A stretch of DNA of 64,000 nucleotides from an uncultured Acidimicrobiaceae bacterium (GCA_905182135.1 CAJJAG010000006.1:310001-374000), one strand, 5' to 3'. Numbered from the stretch's first letter, positions 48,334 through 56,836 are shown. A program made the numbers and translations. Notes: generated by a model not told the origin, from the letters alone.

Positions 48334-49194
48334 TCACTTTCGCAAGAGTGACTGGCCGTCTATACGTTCGCAGAACTCTTCCCAACCAGGCTTTGGCCCT
48401 TCGTACAGCAGACTGTCGACATCGCCGATAACCGGACCCTCGGTGTCGACAGTTGCAATGCGTCGGAACAGGAATGCATCCTCGACGTTCTCGACGAGCG
48501 TCTCACCGAGCTTGGCCGCACTACGCACCTTGACATCCCAGTCCGCTGAGTCGGCGGGGATGTTCTCGAGATGGTCATAGCGGTAGAGCAGGGTTGCTGC
48601 CGACTTGGCACCCCAGCCTTTGAGCCCGGGGAAGCCGTCGGCGGTGTCGCCAACGAGTGCCAAGTAGTCGGGAATCGAAGCCGGCTTGACGCCCCACTTC
48701 TCGATGACGCCAGCCTCGTCTCGCAAGATCTCCTGCCGCCTATCGAATTGCACAACGCGGCCGTCGCTGGTCACACACTGCGCCAAGTCCTTGTCGGGGG
48801 TGCAGATGAAGACACGTTCGACACGTGTGTCGGCCACGGCCATCGCCGCTCCGGCTGCCATGCCATCGTCGGCTTCGTATTCGATCATCGGCCAAACCTG
48901 GAAGCCAGCAAGCGCCAAACCCTGTTCGATAAGCGGGAACTGCGATAAGAGTTCTTCGGGGACACCCTCGCCATTCTTGTAGCCCTCGTACAGGTCGTTA
49001 CGCCATGACTCGATCACGCTGTCGGTCGCTATGGCGATGTGAGTCACCCCTTCGTTTCGCACCATCGACAACATCGAACGCAACACACCACGGGTTGCAC
49101 CAACCTCCTGGCCCGCTGCAGTGACGTGTCCGCCGCCGGGCGCGAAGTGGTAACGAAACAATTCGTATGTTCCATCGATCAGGTGCACCTGCAT
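48334..49194 (-). CDS. Stand-alone 5'-3' exonuclease (PolA N-domain/FEN type)
   Basis: Protein of 286 residues from the ATG at 49194 (MQVHLIDGTYELFRYHF). It is the PIN-like 5' nuclease domain followed by the H3TH region: metal-binding acidic residues in LIDGTYE, EYEADDGMAAGAA and CTPDKDLAQCV, and the helix-hairpin-helix in LVGDTADGFPGLKGWGAKSAATLL. The polymerase part is absent, so it processes flaps or RNA primers on its own. Start chosen because family proteins begin at this residue; the frame is open to 49305. Confidence 0.9.
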   Translation of the reverse strand: MQVHLIDGTYELFRYHFAPGGGHVTAAGQEVGATRGVLRSMLSMVRNEGVTHIAIATDSVIESWRNDLYEGYKNGEGVPEELLSQFPLIEQGLALAGFQVWPMIEYEADDGMAAGAAMAVADTRVERVFICTPDKDLAQCVTSDGRVVQFDRRQEILRDEAGVIEKWGVKPASIPDYLALVGDTADGFPGLKGWGAKSAATLLYRYDHLENIPADSADWDVKVRSAAKLGETLVENVEDAFLFRRIATVDTEGPVIGDVDSLLYEGPKPGWEEFCERIDGQSLLRK

Positions 49195-49275
49195 GCCGGT
49201 TCCTTCTGTAGGTCGATGCGGTCGGTAGCATCGCAGAATCAATCTTATGGCGTCCATTGAGAGAGCAAATTTTGT

Positions 49276-49608
49276 GTGGGCCTGACGCCTGATGAGATCA
49301 CTCACCAGGCCTTCCCCCGTCGCACCTCACCCACTGCAACGGGGCAACAAGCCCTGGTGGCCAGCCCCTCGGCCGACACAGACGCCGTTGTTGGGCCAGA
49401 CTCGGCGTCCGCCGCGCTGCAACTTGCCCCAACGAATACACTGAGACCAGGCGCAGCTGCACCAAGCACTGCGCCAGAGAACACGATGTCGCTGTTTGCA
49501 TCAGACCTCGATGGCGAACCATTGTTCTCAGACAACGCAAACGACCTACTCGATGGCACCAATGACGATGTCATGGGTAACCTCGCCGACGAAGGAGACA
49601 GATCATGA
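49276..49608 (+). CDS. Small protein with DivIVA-like N-terminus
   Basis: Protein of 110 residues from a GTG. The first residues (LTPDEITHQAFPRR) resemble the membrane-binding start of DivIVA proteins, but no coiled coil follows; the rest is Ala/Pro/Asp/Ser-rich and probably disordered, ending acidic (DLLDGTNDDVMGNLADEGDRS). The stop overlaps the thiolase ATG (ATGA), so it is translated just before the thiolase. The DivIVA link is tentative. Confidence 0.55.
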   Translation: MGLTPDEITHQAFPRRTSPTATGQQALVASPSADTDAVVGPDSASAALQLAPTNTLRPGAAAPSTAPENTMSLFASDLDGEPLFSDNANDLLDGTNDDVMGNLADEGDRS

Positions 49609-50786
49609 CAAACACGGTGATAGCGGGCGGCGCTCGCACACCAATCGGCAAGCTCGCGGGGGGCCTCGGCAGCCTGAGCGGTGCAGAGCTTGGTGGCCAC
49701 GCCATCAGCGCCGCGCTTGAACGCTCAGGCGTAGCAGGGGCCGATGTCGACTATGTCATCATGGGTCAGGTGTTGCAGGCCGGCGCCGGACAGATCACAG
49801 CCCGCCAGGCCGCCAACTATGCCGGAATCCCCTTGTCGGTCCCTTCGACCACCATCAACAAGGTCTGTTTGAGCGGCATGAACGCTATCTACTTGGCGTG
49901 GCGCATGATCATGGCTGGTGACGCCGACATCGTGGTTGCTGGTGGCATGGAGTCCATGACCAACGCACCTCATCTGCTGACAGGGACCCGAGGCGGCTGG
50001 AAGCTCGGCGACCAGCCCGCGGTCGACTCGCTTAACCACGATGGCCTCTTCTGTTCGCTCGAGCACGAACTGATGGGCACCGCTACCGATCGTTACTTAG
50101 CCAGCACCATCTTTGATCGTGTCATGCAAGACGAAATAGCCCAGGCCTCGCACGCTCGTGCGGCAACGGCTCAGAAAAACGGCACGCTCGCCGAAGAAAT
50201 CGCAGCCGTCGCCGTGCCACAGCGCCGAGGTGACCCGATCGACATCGTCGATGACGAAGGTATCCGTCCTGCGACGACCATGGAGTCACTTGGCAGCTTG
50301 CGCCCCGCGTTTACCGCCTCGGGCAACATCACCGCCGGCAACGCATCACAAATCAGCGACGGCGCCTCGGCAACCGTGATCATGTCTGCCGCCAAGGCTG
50401 CAGAGCTTGGTGTCGCCCCCTTCGCCGAGCTGATCTCGTACGGCCAAGTCGCAGGGCCCGACTGTTCGCTACTCACTCAGCCATCACAAGCAATCGCATC
50501 TGCTCTTTCGAAGGTCGATGGTGTCAGCCAATCAGACATCTCGCTCTATGAGATCAACGAGGCCTTTGCGGCCGTAGCTGCAGCGTCAATCGACGAACTG
50601 GGAATCTCGTTCGACGATGTGAACGTGAACGGCGGTGCTGTGGCGCTTGGTCACCCCATCGGCGCATCAGGAAACCGTCTAGTTCTGACCCTGGCTCACG
50701 AGCTTCGGCGTCGTGGTGGAGGTATCGGTGCAGCTGCATTATGCGGCGGTGGAGGTCAGGGCGACGCTCTGATTATCCGGGTCTGA
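49605..50786 (+). CDS. Acetyl-CoA C-acyltransferase (thiolase)
   Basis: Thiolase of 393 residues. The nucleophilic cysteine is in NKVCLSGMNA; the second half has NVNGGAVALGHPIGASG and the C-terminal general-base cysteine in ALCGGGGQGDA. It makes or cleaves acetoacetyl-CoA or other 3-ketoacyl-CoAs, for beta-oxidation, mevalonate or polymer metabolism. It is coupled to the small gene upstream. A sigma-70-like promoter for a non-coding stretch starts 60 bp after its stop. Confidence 0.95.
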   Translation: MTNTVIAGGARTPIGKLAGGLGSLSGAELGGHAISAALERSGVAGADVDYVIMGQVLQAGAGQITARQAANYAGIPLSVPSTTINKVCLSGMNAIYLAWRMIMAGDADIVVAGGMESMTNAPHLLTGTRGGWKLGDQPAVDSLNHDGLFCSLEHELMGTATDRYLASTIFDRVMQDEIAQASHARAATAQKNGTLAEEIAAVAVPQRRGDPIDIVDDEGIRPATTMESLGSLRPAFTASGNITAGNASQISDGASATVIMSAAKAAELGVAPFAELISYGQVAGPDCSLLTQPSQAIASALSKVDGVSQSDISLYEINEAFAAVAAASIDELGISFDDVNVNGGAVALGHPIGASGNRLVLTLAHELRRRGGGIGAAALCGGGGQGDALIIRV

Positions 50787-50846
50787 TTCATCCGAACACT
50801 TGCGCCATCGTGTCGCAAGTTTTCGTTGCCCTGTCACTATATTTTC

Positions 50847-50874
50847 TTGACATTTACGTCAGATCTCGTAAGTT
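50847..50874 (+). promoter_or_regulatory. Promoter of the candidate ncRNA
   Basis: TTGACA at 50847-50852, a 16-bp spacer, and TAAGTT at 50869-50874 form a near-consensus sigma-70 promoter in a low-GC patch. The only sequence downstream before the convergent recR gene is non-coding. Confidence 0.6.
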
Positions 50875-50879
50875 AAATG

Positions 50880-51061
50880 TACGAAGTGGGTGAGAGAGGT
50901 TTCCTTTCTTTACCCGGTATCAGGGCGTCATCTTCTCTCAATTTCTTCCCGTGCCCGAGAGTCGATGACGTCCTGTTCGCGTTTTCTACCTCGGTTTGCT
51001 GGTAATAACGCCCCAAGCGCAGCCTCCTTCTGGGGTTCACGTCGGTCTCGCTCCTAGACCG
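50880..51061 (+). ncRNA. Candidate structured non-coding RNA
   Basis: No reading frame of any length covers this stretch, but it is rich in nested inverted repeats. Hairpin 1 (50888-50915) pairs GGGT with ACCC and continues with G-U-rich pairs. Hairpin 2 (50926-50970) has a perfect 7-bp outer stem CGTCATC/GATGACG, a 2x2 internal loop, then CTCTC/GAGAG and a C-rich 17-base loop. Hairpin 3 pairs CCCC/GGGG (51011-51035). Hairpin 4 pairs CGGTCT/AGACCG (51043-51061) and may terminate transcription. It lies between thiolase and recR. I could not match it to 6S, 6C, tmRNA, RNase P or SRP RNA by eye. Confidence 0.45.
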
Positions 51062-51165
51062 TGCAAACGTTCCAGACCATCGGCTTGCCTTAGAACCGGA
51101 TAGATCCCTTGCCCTGCGTAGATGACATCTCGTTGGTTCCCGAGCGGCCGCAAGTTGTGAGCAGT

Positions 51166-51771
51166 TTAAGAGTCGGTCATCAGGCGACGGCCGGTAAGGG
51201 CTCGACCAAGCGTGATTTCGTCGGCATATTCAAGATCAGACCCGACGGGAAGCCCAGAAGCAAGTCGGGAGATCGTCAAACCTGGAGTCGGCCCTAGCAG
51301 CCGTGCCAGATACATGGCTGTGGCTTCACCCTCGATGTTTGGGTTTGTACAGACGATCACTTCGGTCACCCTCTCGTCAGTGATGCGTCGCATGAGCTCG
51401 GTGATGCGCAACTGTTCGGGACCTATTCCCTCGATCGGATTGATCGTTCCTTGAAGCACGTGGTACTTGCCAGAGAACTCGTTCGTCCGTTCAACAGCAA
51501 TCACATCACGAGCGTCTTCAACCACACAGACGACGGTGCCATCACGTTGGTCGTCCGAGCAGATCTCGCAGCGCTCAAGTTCGCTCAAGTTGAAACAGGT
51601 GTGGCAGAACTTCACCCGCTGCTTGGCATCGACGATGGCCTTGGCCAAGCGCTCGGCTTCGGTCGCCGGAACTCGTAGTAGATGGAAAGTGATCCGCTGG
51701 GCCGACTTCGGCCCAATGCCAGGTAGCCGGCCGAACTCATCAATCAGATCTTGTATTGGGGCGCTGTACAC
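51166..51771 (-). CDS. recR: Recombination mediator RecR
   Basis: Protein of 201 residues that works with RecF/RecO to load RecA at gaps. The N-terminal helix-hairpin-helix ([15 protein letters not shown]), the four-cysteine zinc finger ([19 protein letters not shown]), the Toprim motif ([10 protein letters not shown]) and the C-terminal Walker-B-like part are present. It is third in the conserved dnaX-ybaB-recR cluster, 4 bp after ybaB. Confidence 0.97.
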   Translation of the reverse strand: MYSAPIQDLIDEFGRLPGIGPKSAQRITFHLLRVPATEAERLAKAIVDAKQRVKFCHTCFNLSELERCEICSDDQRDGTVVCVVEDARDVIAVERTNEFSGKYHVLQGTINPIEGIGPEQLRITELMRRITDERVTEVIVCTNPNIEGEATAMYLARLLGPTPGLTISRLASGLPVGSDLEYADEITLGRALTGRRLMTDS

Positions 51772-51774
51772 CCG

Positions 51775-52125
51775 CTAGTCGCCGCCGCCGAGAAGCCCAC
51801 CAAAGCCCATGCTGGCAAGATCCAGACCACCCAGGTCGGGTCCCTGAACGAGCTCGCCAACATTGGCTACCGCATCGTTGAGCGCCGCCAGGACCAGGTC
51901 TTCGAGCATCTCGACGTCGTCGGGGTCAACCGCTGACGGGGCGATCCGAACCGAGAGAAACTTGCCGCCGCCGGTCATGCGAATCTTCACCGCACCGCCA
52001 CCAGCCTGGCCTTCGACCTCGACGTCTTGTGCTGCCGACTGCTGCGCTGTGATCTGTTCGGCCATCTGTTGGGCCTGGGCGAGCAATGAGCTCATGTCGG
52101 GCATCTGCCCACCGGTATCAGTCAT
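51775..52125 (-). CDS. YbaB/EbfC-family nucleoid-associated protein
   Basis: DNA-binding protein of 116 residues of the YbaB/EbfC family: helical start (MSSLLAQAQQMAEQI), central strands (VEGQAGGGAVKIRMTGGGKF, LSVRIAPSAV) and the C-terminal helix (DLVLAALNDAVANV), ending in a Gly-rich tail. It sits between dnaX and recR, where the family is nearly always found, with 10 and 3 bp gaps. Confidence 0.94.
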   Translation of the reverse strand: MTDTGGQMPDMSSLLAQAQQMAEQITAQQSAAQDVEVEGQAGGGAVKIRMTGGGKFLSVRIAPSAVDPDDVEMLEDLVLAALNDAVANVGELVQGPDLGGLDLASMGFGGLLGGGD

Positions 52126-52135
52126 GGGTCAAGCC

Positions 52136-54331
52136 TTACGGATTGGGGAAGTTATTCTGGGGATCTTCGAGCAAGATACTGTTTTCGAACGTAGTCATGA
52201 CACGATCCTGGGCTGACGGGACATCGCCCGTTGCGTCGACCAGGCCATGCACGTCAATGGTGTCTTCTTCGAGCGCTTCGTCATCCTGGTCGCTGGTTGC
52301 GCCGGCGCCGCCACTAGGCGGGGCCGAGAAGAAGTCGGGTTCCTCTTCCACCATGTCGACCACCAACGCCAGCGGAATCGGTCGGCCGAACTGTGCGCCA
52401 AGTGCATCATCGACCTCGGCACGAATTTCTTCGCATCGCTCACGATGCACTGGGTTGGGAAGTCCGAAATTGACGCAGTCGGCAGTGGTCTCCACCCAGT
52501 GTCCTGCACTGAACCGAGAACGAACACGACCTGACATGGATTCGAGCATGGGTTGCCACAAAGACAGAAGCTCTGCCAGCGATGGCAGTGAACCAGCCGG
52601 CGCGGTGGCTGAGGGGATCGCCTCGGCCACCGGAGCAAGAACTGCATCCGGCTCGCCAACAGATGCTTCAGCGACAGGTGCTGGGGCTCCGTTAACAGGG
52701 TCGGTTTGCGGCGCCGGAGCAACCGCATCAGCTGGTGGCGCCGAGGTGGCGCCGGGAGCAGGGGCGGAGGCTTGGCCCGCAGACTGCGCCGCTGCTTGTC
52801 GTTCGCGACGCGCCGCAGTCGCCGCCGCGACGGCTGGGTCCACCTCGGGGCTCTCACCAGCAGCGTTGGCCGCCGCCTGACGTTCGCGACGGACATCGGC
52901 TAACGTCTTGCCGCTCGACACTGGAGCAGCCTGACCCGGTGCAGGCTCGGTCGGGGCCTCGGTGGCTGACCCACGTGCCGGAGCTTGTGCAATGCCCTGC
53001 TCGGCTAACGCTGCTCGGACGATGGCTGCACCGCGAGACCCACCTGGTGGCGCTGGCGCTGGCGCTGGCTGTGGCTGTGGCTGTGGCTGTGGCACTGGTG
53101 CTGGCTGTGGCACTGGTGCTGGTGCTGGTGCTGGCTGTGGCGCAGGCGCAGGCGCTGGTGCAGGCTGTGGCACGGCGGAGACTTGCGCAAGCGCCGCTGC
53201 TACCGGCGTGGTAACGCTGAGAGCGCCATCTGCCAAGTGGCCTTCGATGGCTTCGAGACGCTCGATCATTGCGGCAGGGTCGGTATCCAGGTCAGAGCGA
53301 GTGAGGCGCATAATCGCAACCTCAAGGTCCACTCGTGGATCCGGTGCACGGCGCATCTCGATAAGTGAGGTACCGATGACCTCGATGGCTCGGGTGACTC
53401 GGCCAGGCGGCATAGAAGCAGCCCGAGCAATGGCCCGATCGCGTTCAGCTTCGGGTAGATAGCTGACATCGGTGCGCATAGCCGCCAGGAAAACAATGCG
53501 CAGTTCATGCAGCAGAGCAATGCCAATACTTGCTGCGTCACGGCCCGCTTGAAGGGCTCCGTCGATAGCCGCCAACGCCAGCGATGCATCGCGATCGATC
53601 AGCGACTGGAACAGCGACTCAAGATGTTCGCCGCCTTGGGGTGCTCCTCCGGCAGCGACAACCTGATCCAATGCCGAGAGCGTGTCGCGAGCCGATCCGC
53701 CACCCGCTCGGACGACATACTGTCGATCCTCGGCAGTGATCTCGATGCCAGCGTCACCGGTGACATGGTCGATCAGTTCCCCAACTTGGCTAGCAGACAG
53801 CAGCGAGAACTCGAGGTGCTGCGTGCGGCTTCGGATCGTTGGCACAACCTTGTTCGGTTCGGTTGTGCACAACACGAACACGACATGAGGAGGTGGCTCT
53901 TCAAGCGTTTTGAGAAGAGCGTTCTCGGCACCCGGCGTCAACATGTGAACTTCGTCGAGGATGTAGACCTTTGTACGGCCGGGCGACCCGAGTGCAACCT
54001 TGCCGATGAGATCACGTATGGCGTCGACACCATTGTTGGACGCAGCATCGAGCTCATGCAGGTCATAGCTTCCACCGGCCAGGAAGGCCAGGCACGAATC
54101 ACATTCGTTGCACGGTTCACCGCCCTGCAAATCAGTGCAGTTCAGTGCCTTGGCCAGGATGCGAGCCGACGTCGTCTTGCCTGTGCCACGAGGGCCGCTG
54201 AACAGATACGCGTGACCGACTCGGTCTCCTTCGATGGCATTACGCAGCGCAGCGACCACATGGTCTTGCCCGAAGAACGCGTCCTGGAATCGAGAGGGTC
54301 GGTAACGCCGGTACAGCGCCTCATAGGCCAT
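52136..54331 (-). CDS. dnaX: DNA polymerase III gamma/tau subunit
   Basis: Clamp-loader ATPase of 731 residues from the ATG at 54331 (MAYEALYRRYRPSRF). Walker A is GPRGTGKTTSARI, the zinc-binding loop is in LQGGEPCNECDSC, the DExx box in YILDEVHML and sensor 1 in LCTTEPNK. After residue about 430 comes a long Pro/Ala/Gln-rich hinge with tandem PAPAP-type repeats, then the tau-like C-terminal part that contacts polymerase and helicase. I see no slippery sequence of the E. coli type, so a single product is expected. It is first of the dnaX-ybaB-recR operon. Confidence 0.95.
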   Translation of the reverse strand: MAYEALYRRYRPSRFQDAFFGQDHVVAALRNAIEGDRVGHAYLFSGPRGTGKTTSARILAKALNCTDLQGGEPCNECDSCLAFLAGGSYDLHELDAASNNGVDAIRDLIGKVALGSPGRTKVYILDEVHMLTPGAENALLKTLEEPPPHVVFVLCTTEPNKVVPTIRSRTQHLEFSLLSASQVGELIDHVTGDAGIEITAEDRQYVVRAGGGSARDTLSALDQVVAAGGAPQGGEHLESLFQSLIDRDASLALAAIDGALQAGRDAASIGIALLHELRIVFLAAMRTDVSYLPEAERDRAIARAASMPPGRVTRAIEVIGTSLIEMRRAPDPRVDLEVAIMRLTRSDLDTDPAAMIERLEAIEGHLADGALSVTTPVAAALAQVSAVPQPAPAPAPAPQPAPAPAPVPQPAPVPQPQPQPQPAPAPAPPGGSRGAAIVRAALAEQGIAQAPARGSATEAPTEPAPGQAAPVSSGKTLADVRRERQAAANAAGESPEVDPAVAAATAARRERQAAAQSAGQASAPAPGATSAPPADAVAPAPQTDPVNGAPAPVAEASVGEPDAVLAPVAEAIPSATAPAGSLPSLAELLSLWQPMLESMSGRVRSRFSAGHWVETTADCVNFGLPNPVHRERCEEIRAEVDDALGAQFGRPIPLALVVDMVEEEPDFFSAPPSGGAGATSDQDDEALEEDTIDVHGLVDATGDVPSAQDRVMTTFENSILLEDPQNNFPNP
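53047..53170 (-). repeat. Low-complexity repeat inside dnaX
   Basis: About 124 bp of imperfect 6-, 12- and 15-bp repeats of GGTGCTGGCTGTGGC type, coding for alternating Pro, Ala and Gln (APAPAPQPAPAP and PQPQPQPQP). It is the hinge of tau and is likely variable between strains through replication slippage. Confidence 0.8.
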
Positions 54332-54552
54332 TAACGCAAAGCCTAACCGCCCCCTACGACACCAGGCACAGCAAGCCCGCTGGGCACCTCTATCTGGTAT
54401 CTGCACGACCAAACAACCGCCCACAGCCGCCCGAACGTGCCGGCAATTGGCACAGGTGATCCGTTCCAGTTGGTGATCGCTGTAATTGCACAGCAATGAG
54501 TACCACGGCATTCTCACGAGGCGGTCCCAGAGCCAGCCACTAGATTCGCTAG

Positions 54553-55431
54553 GTGAATTTCAATCAACTTGCAAAAACTGGCGTGTGGCACTTCACCGAT
54601 GGCATGAGTGCCCGCGAATCCGGTGAATTCGCCGCTCGTATCGAGTCGCTCGGTTACTCGGCACTGTGGGTGCCCGATGCGATCGGCCGTGATCCTTTCG
54701 TGAACTGTTCAACCTTGCTCAACGCCACAACCGATCTCATCGTCGCAACAGGGATCGCCAACATTTGGGTACGCCATCCCAACGCCATGGTGCAAGGCGC
54801 ACTCAGCCTGGCCGAATTGTCGGGCGGCCGGTTCCTACTCGGCATCGGCGTGAGCCATCAGCCTTCGGTGGAGGGCGTACAGGGCATCCCATTCGGCAAG
54901 CCGCTCGCAACTATGACGGCCTATCTCGAGACCATGTCCAAGGCCACATGGCGAGGCCCACAGACCGAGATGCCGCCTGTTGTGATCGCAGCACTCGGCC
55001 CGAAGATGCTCGAGCTGTCTCGCACCGCGAGCGCCGGCGCCCACCCGTACTGGTCTACACCTGAGCACACAGCTCAAGCCGCCGAGATCCTCGGGCCCGA
55101 TTCGTTGTTGTGTGTGGAACAAAAGGTCTGCCTGACCACGAACCCCCAGATCGGCCGGGCGAAGGGTGCTGAACAGCTCGCCATCTACAGCCGGCTTCCG
55201 AACTACCGCAATAGCTGGAAGCGCATGGGCTTCACCGAAGAACAGATCGCCAGCAACGACCCAGCATTCGTCGACGCGGTCTTCGCGTGGGGCGATGTCG
55301 AGACGCTGCAAGCTCGAGTCGATGCTCACTACGCAGCCGGCGCCACCCATGTTTGTATCCAACCCGTTCATCCAACAGCCGAGCGAGGCGCCATCGACTG
55401 GGACGTTCTAGAGGCACTCGCCCCTAACTAA
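54553..55431 (+). CDS. F420-dependent LLM-class oxidoreductase
   Basis: Luciferase-like TIM-barrel protein of 292 residues from a GTG (VNFNQLAKTGVWHF). Typical segments are ARIESLGYSALWVPDAIG, LIVATGIANIWVRHP and GGRFLLGIGVSHQPSVEG, the pattern of the F420-binding subfamily TIGR03620. It uses reduced F420 or FMN; the substrate is unknown. It is divergent from dnaX and convergent with the selenoprotein gene. Confidence 0.9.
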   Translation: MNFNQLAKTGVWHFTDGMSARESGEFAARIESLGYSALWVPDAIGRDPFVNCSTLLNATTDLIVATGIANIWVRHPNAMVQGALSLAELSGGRFLLGIGVSHQPSVEGVQGIPFGKPLATMTAYLETMSKATWRGPQTEMPPVVIAALGPKMLELSRTASAGAHPYWSTPEHTAQAAEILGPDSLLCVEQKVCLTTNPQIGRAKGAEQLAIYSRLPNYRNSWKRMGFTEEQIASNDPAFVDAVFAWGDVETLQARVDAHYAAGATHVCIQPVHPTAERGAIDWDVLEALAPN

Positions 55432-55459
55432 GAGTGCGGTCAGCGCACAAAACGACAGA

Positions 55460-55499
55460 ACCCGCCAGGATCGAGAGGGAACCTTCCGGCCCGGCGGGT
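55460..55499. terminator. Hairpin between convergent genes
   Basis: A 7-bp perfect stem (ACCCGCC/GGCGGGT) encloses 26 bases with short inner pairing. It sits 29 bp after the LLM stop and 21 bp after the selenoprotein stop, so it probably ends both transcripts. Confidence 0.55.
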
Positions 55500-55519
55500 A
55501 AGTCGCGTGAACGGGTTGG

Positions 55520-56143
55520 CTAGCGGCCGAGCAGGTTTGGTGAATCAGCGGGGGCCCATGGCTGCTGAATCGAGGCATCGAGCACCACGGACCGCCCACT
55601 GTCGTTAAAAAAGATGATGCCAGACTGCTGATGCAGGTCATAGCTAAACAACTGCATGGCCGAGTTGGTCCGCACATTGTTCAATCCCCAGATATTGCCT
55701 GATCCCTCCCACAACAGAGTGATGACTGATTCGGCACCACCAACACCGGTGTCGCCCAGGAAATCTTGAGCTCTTCCAAAGTCATCTTGTGAGCCAACGC
55801 CCACTATTTGCAGCACTTCTTTGTTATCGCGAGCAAACTGCTCGACATCAGCCGCATAACTGCGACAGGTCGGTCAATGAGGTGCCCAGTACCAAAGCAG
55901 TACCGGCCGATCACCGGTTACGACGTCAGATAACTGGGTGATGCTTCCATCGGCGGTGTCGAGAAGCTGTGTGGTCGCTACATCGCTCGTAAGCGCCAAA
56001 GCTGCTTCGTTGCTCGAGGCAGCGTCCTCAGCAGCCCTGCTTTGGGCTGATGAGGGCCCGACACCGCATGCAGCGGTCCACAAGGCAAGCGAGACGACTA
56101 TCAAAGGCAGCTTGTGCGCCAAGGTGCGATTGGGTTTCGTCAT
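55520..56143 (-). CDS. Thioredoxin-fold selenoprotein with UxxC active site (TGA read as Sec)
   Basis: One frame of 207 residues if the TGA at 55876-55874 is read as selenocysteine. From the ATG at 56143 a lipoprotein-like signal ends TAAC (Cys26). A thioredoxin/TlpA/MPT53-type domain follows: RPVLLWYWAPH, then Sec90, then PTC (Cys93), so Sec occupies the first, attacking cysteine of the CxxC motif. After it the frame continues for 117 residues with normal thioredoxin-like strands (VLQIVGVGSQDDFGRAQDF, LLWEGSGNIWGLNNV, GIIFFNDSGR). The usual cis-proline position seems to hold Ser (TNSAMQLF). A disulfide or peroxide reductase outside the membrane is likely. Two hairpins follow the TGA, and selA/selB are in the same window. 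Standard callers would report two broken genes. Confidence 0.85.
55830..55866 (-). promoter_or_regulatory. Candidate bacterial SECIS hairpins
   Basis: Two hairpins directly after the in-frame UGA. Proximal: CGCA/UGCG around the loop GUUA, extended by a U-G and a G-C pair (55866-55851), loop G 14 nt after the UGA. Distal: perfect 6-bp stem CGAGCA/UGCUCG around GUU (55844-55830), loop G 36 nt after the UGA. Both have G followed by U at the start of the loop, as SelB requires; the distal one fits the usual spacing better. Confidence 0.55.
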
Positions 56144-56490
56144 GTGAGGCAACTTCAGGTCAGAGATGGAACGGAAACCCTGAAGAACTGGGGACTATTC
56201 CCAAAATATCACGTGTGACATTGGGCACTCACACCCAGCGATACGGCAACGGCGTGCTGCGCTCTATACCGGCAGAAGAAACGCCGTCAGAACAACAAAA
56301 AGCTCGGGTTCGAAAGTGACGACCAGGCGATCTGCGGCACACTTCAGGCTTCGTTGAGAGCTGCTGCGTTCCCGCCCTGACTCGATTCACAAACTGAAAT
56401 TGCACAGGACCCGGCCGTCACATTCCAACCCGAGCTCTCTTCACGATAGCGTGTCAACTTCCGTTGCGACACCCTTGGGTTGCGCAACAA
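56144..56490. other. Intergenic region before tRNA-Ser
   Basis: About 345 bp that must contain the selenoprotein promoter (minus) and the tRNA promoter (plus). I see no clear consensus for either and no further gene; an SRP RNA, often found near dnaX and tRNA-Ser, was not found. Confidence 0.4.
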
Positions 56491-56575
56491 GGAGGAGTGC
56501 GAGAGCGGCCGAATCGGCACGCTTGGAAAGCGTGTGTGGGGTAACTCACCGTGGGTTCGAATCCCACCTCCTCCG
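56491..56575 (+). tRNA. tRNA-Ser (anticodon GGA)
   Basis: Cloverleaf of 85 nt: acceptor stem GGAGGAG/CTCCTCC, D arm from CGAGAGCGGCCGAATCGG, anticodon stem CACGC/GCGTG with loop TTGGAAA (anticodon GGA, reads UCC/UCU), a long class II variable arm and the T arm GTGGGTTCGAATCCCAC. Discriminator G; CCA is not encoded. It lies about 2 kb upstream of dnaX, a common position. Confidence 0.97.
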
Positions 56576-56836
56576 CAAACGTGTTGCGTGGTTCACCACA
56601 TTGGTGAGAGCTTTGGCGGATCCGTAGCGTCGGTGCTTCTTCGCACTTCGTGCACTGCTGGGTCGCTTAAATCGACGCCGCTAGCGTGCCAAGGCAAGTT
56701 CGCCTGACGTCAATTAGCAATCGCTACCGGATCGCTAACGCTGTTCAGAGGCCGCTTCACCCTCCATCGGGTTGCCGAACTCAAGGCCATCTCCGGAAAT
56801 GACTAGAGATGGCAGGCCCCGGTCTGACCGTGCCCG

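Noticed and set aside
52136-54331. Programmed frameshift in dnaX producing gamma
   Set aside because: I see no A-rich slippery heptamer followed by a hairpin; a single tau-like product is the simpler reading.
55460-55499. SRP RNA between the LLM and selenoprotein genes
   Set aside because: The GGAAGG on the minus strand is not followed by the conserved AGCA side of the SRP loop; a terminator explains the hairpin.
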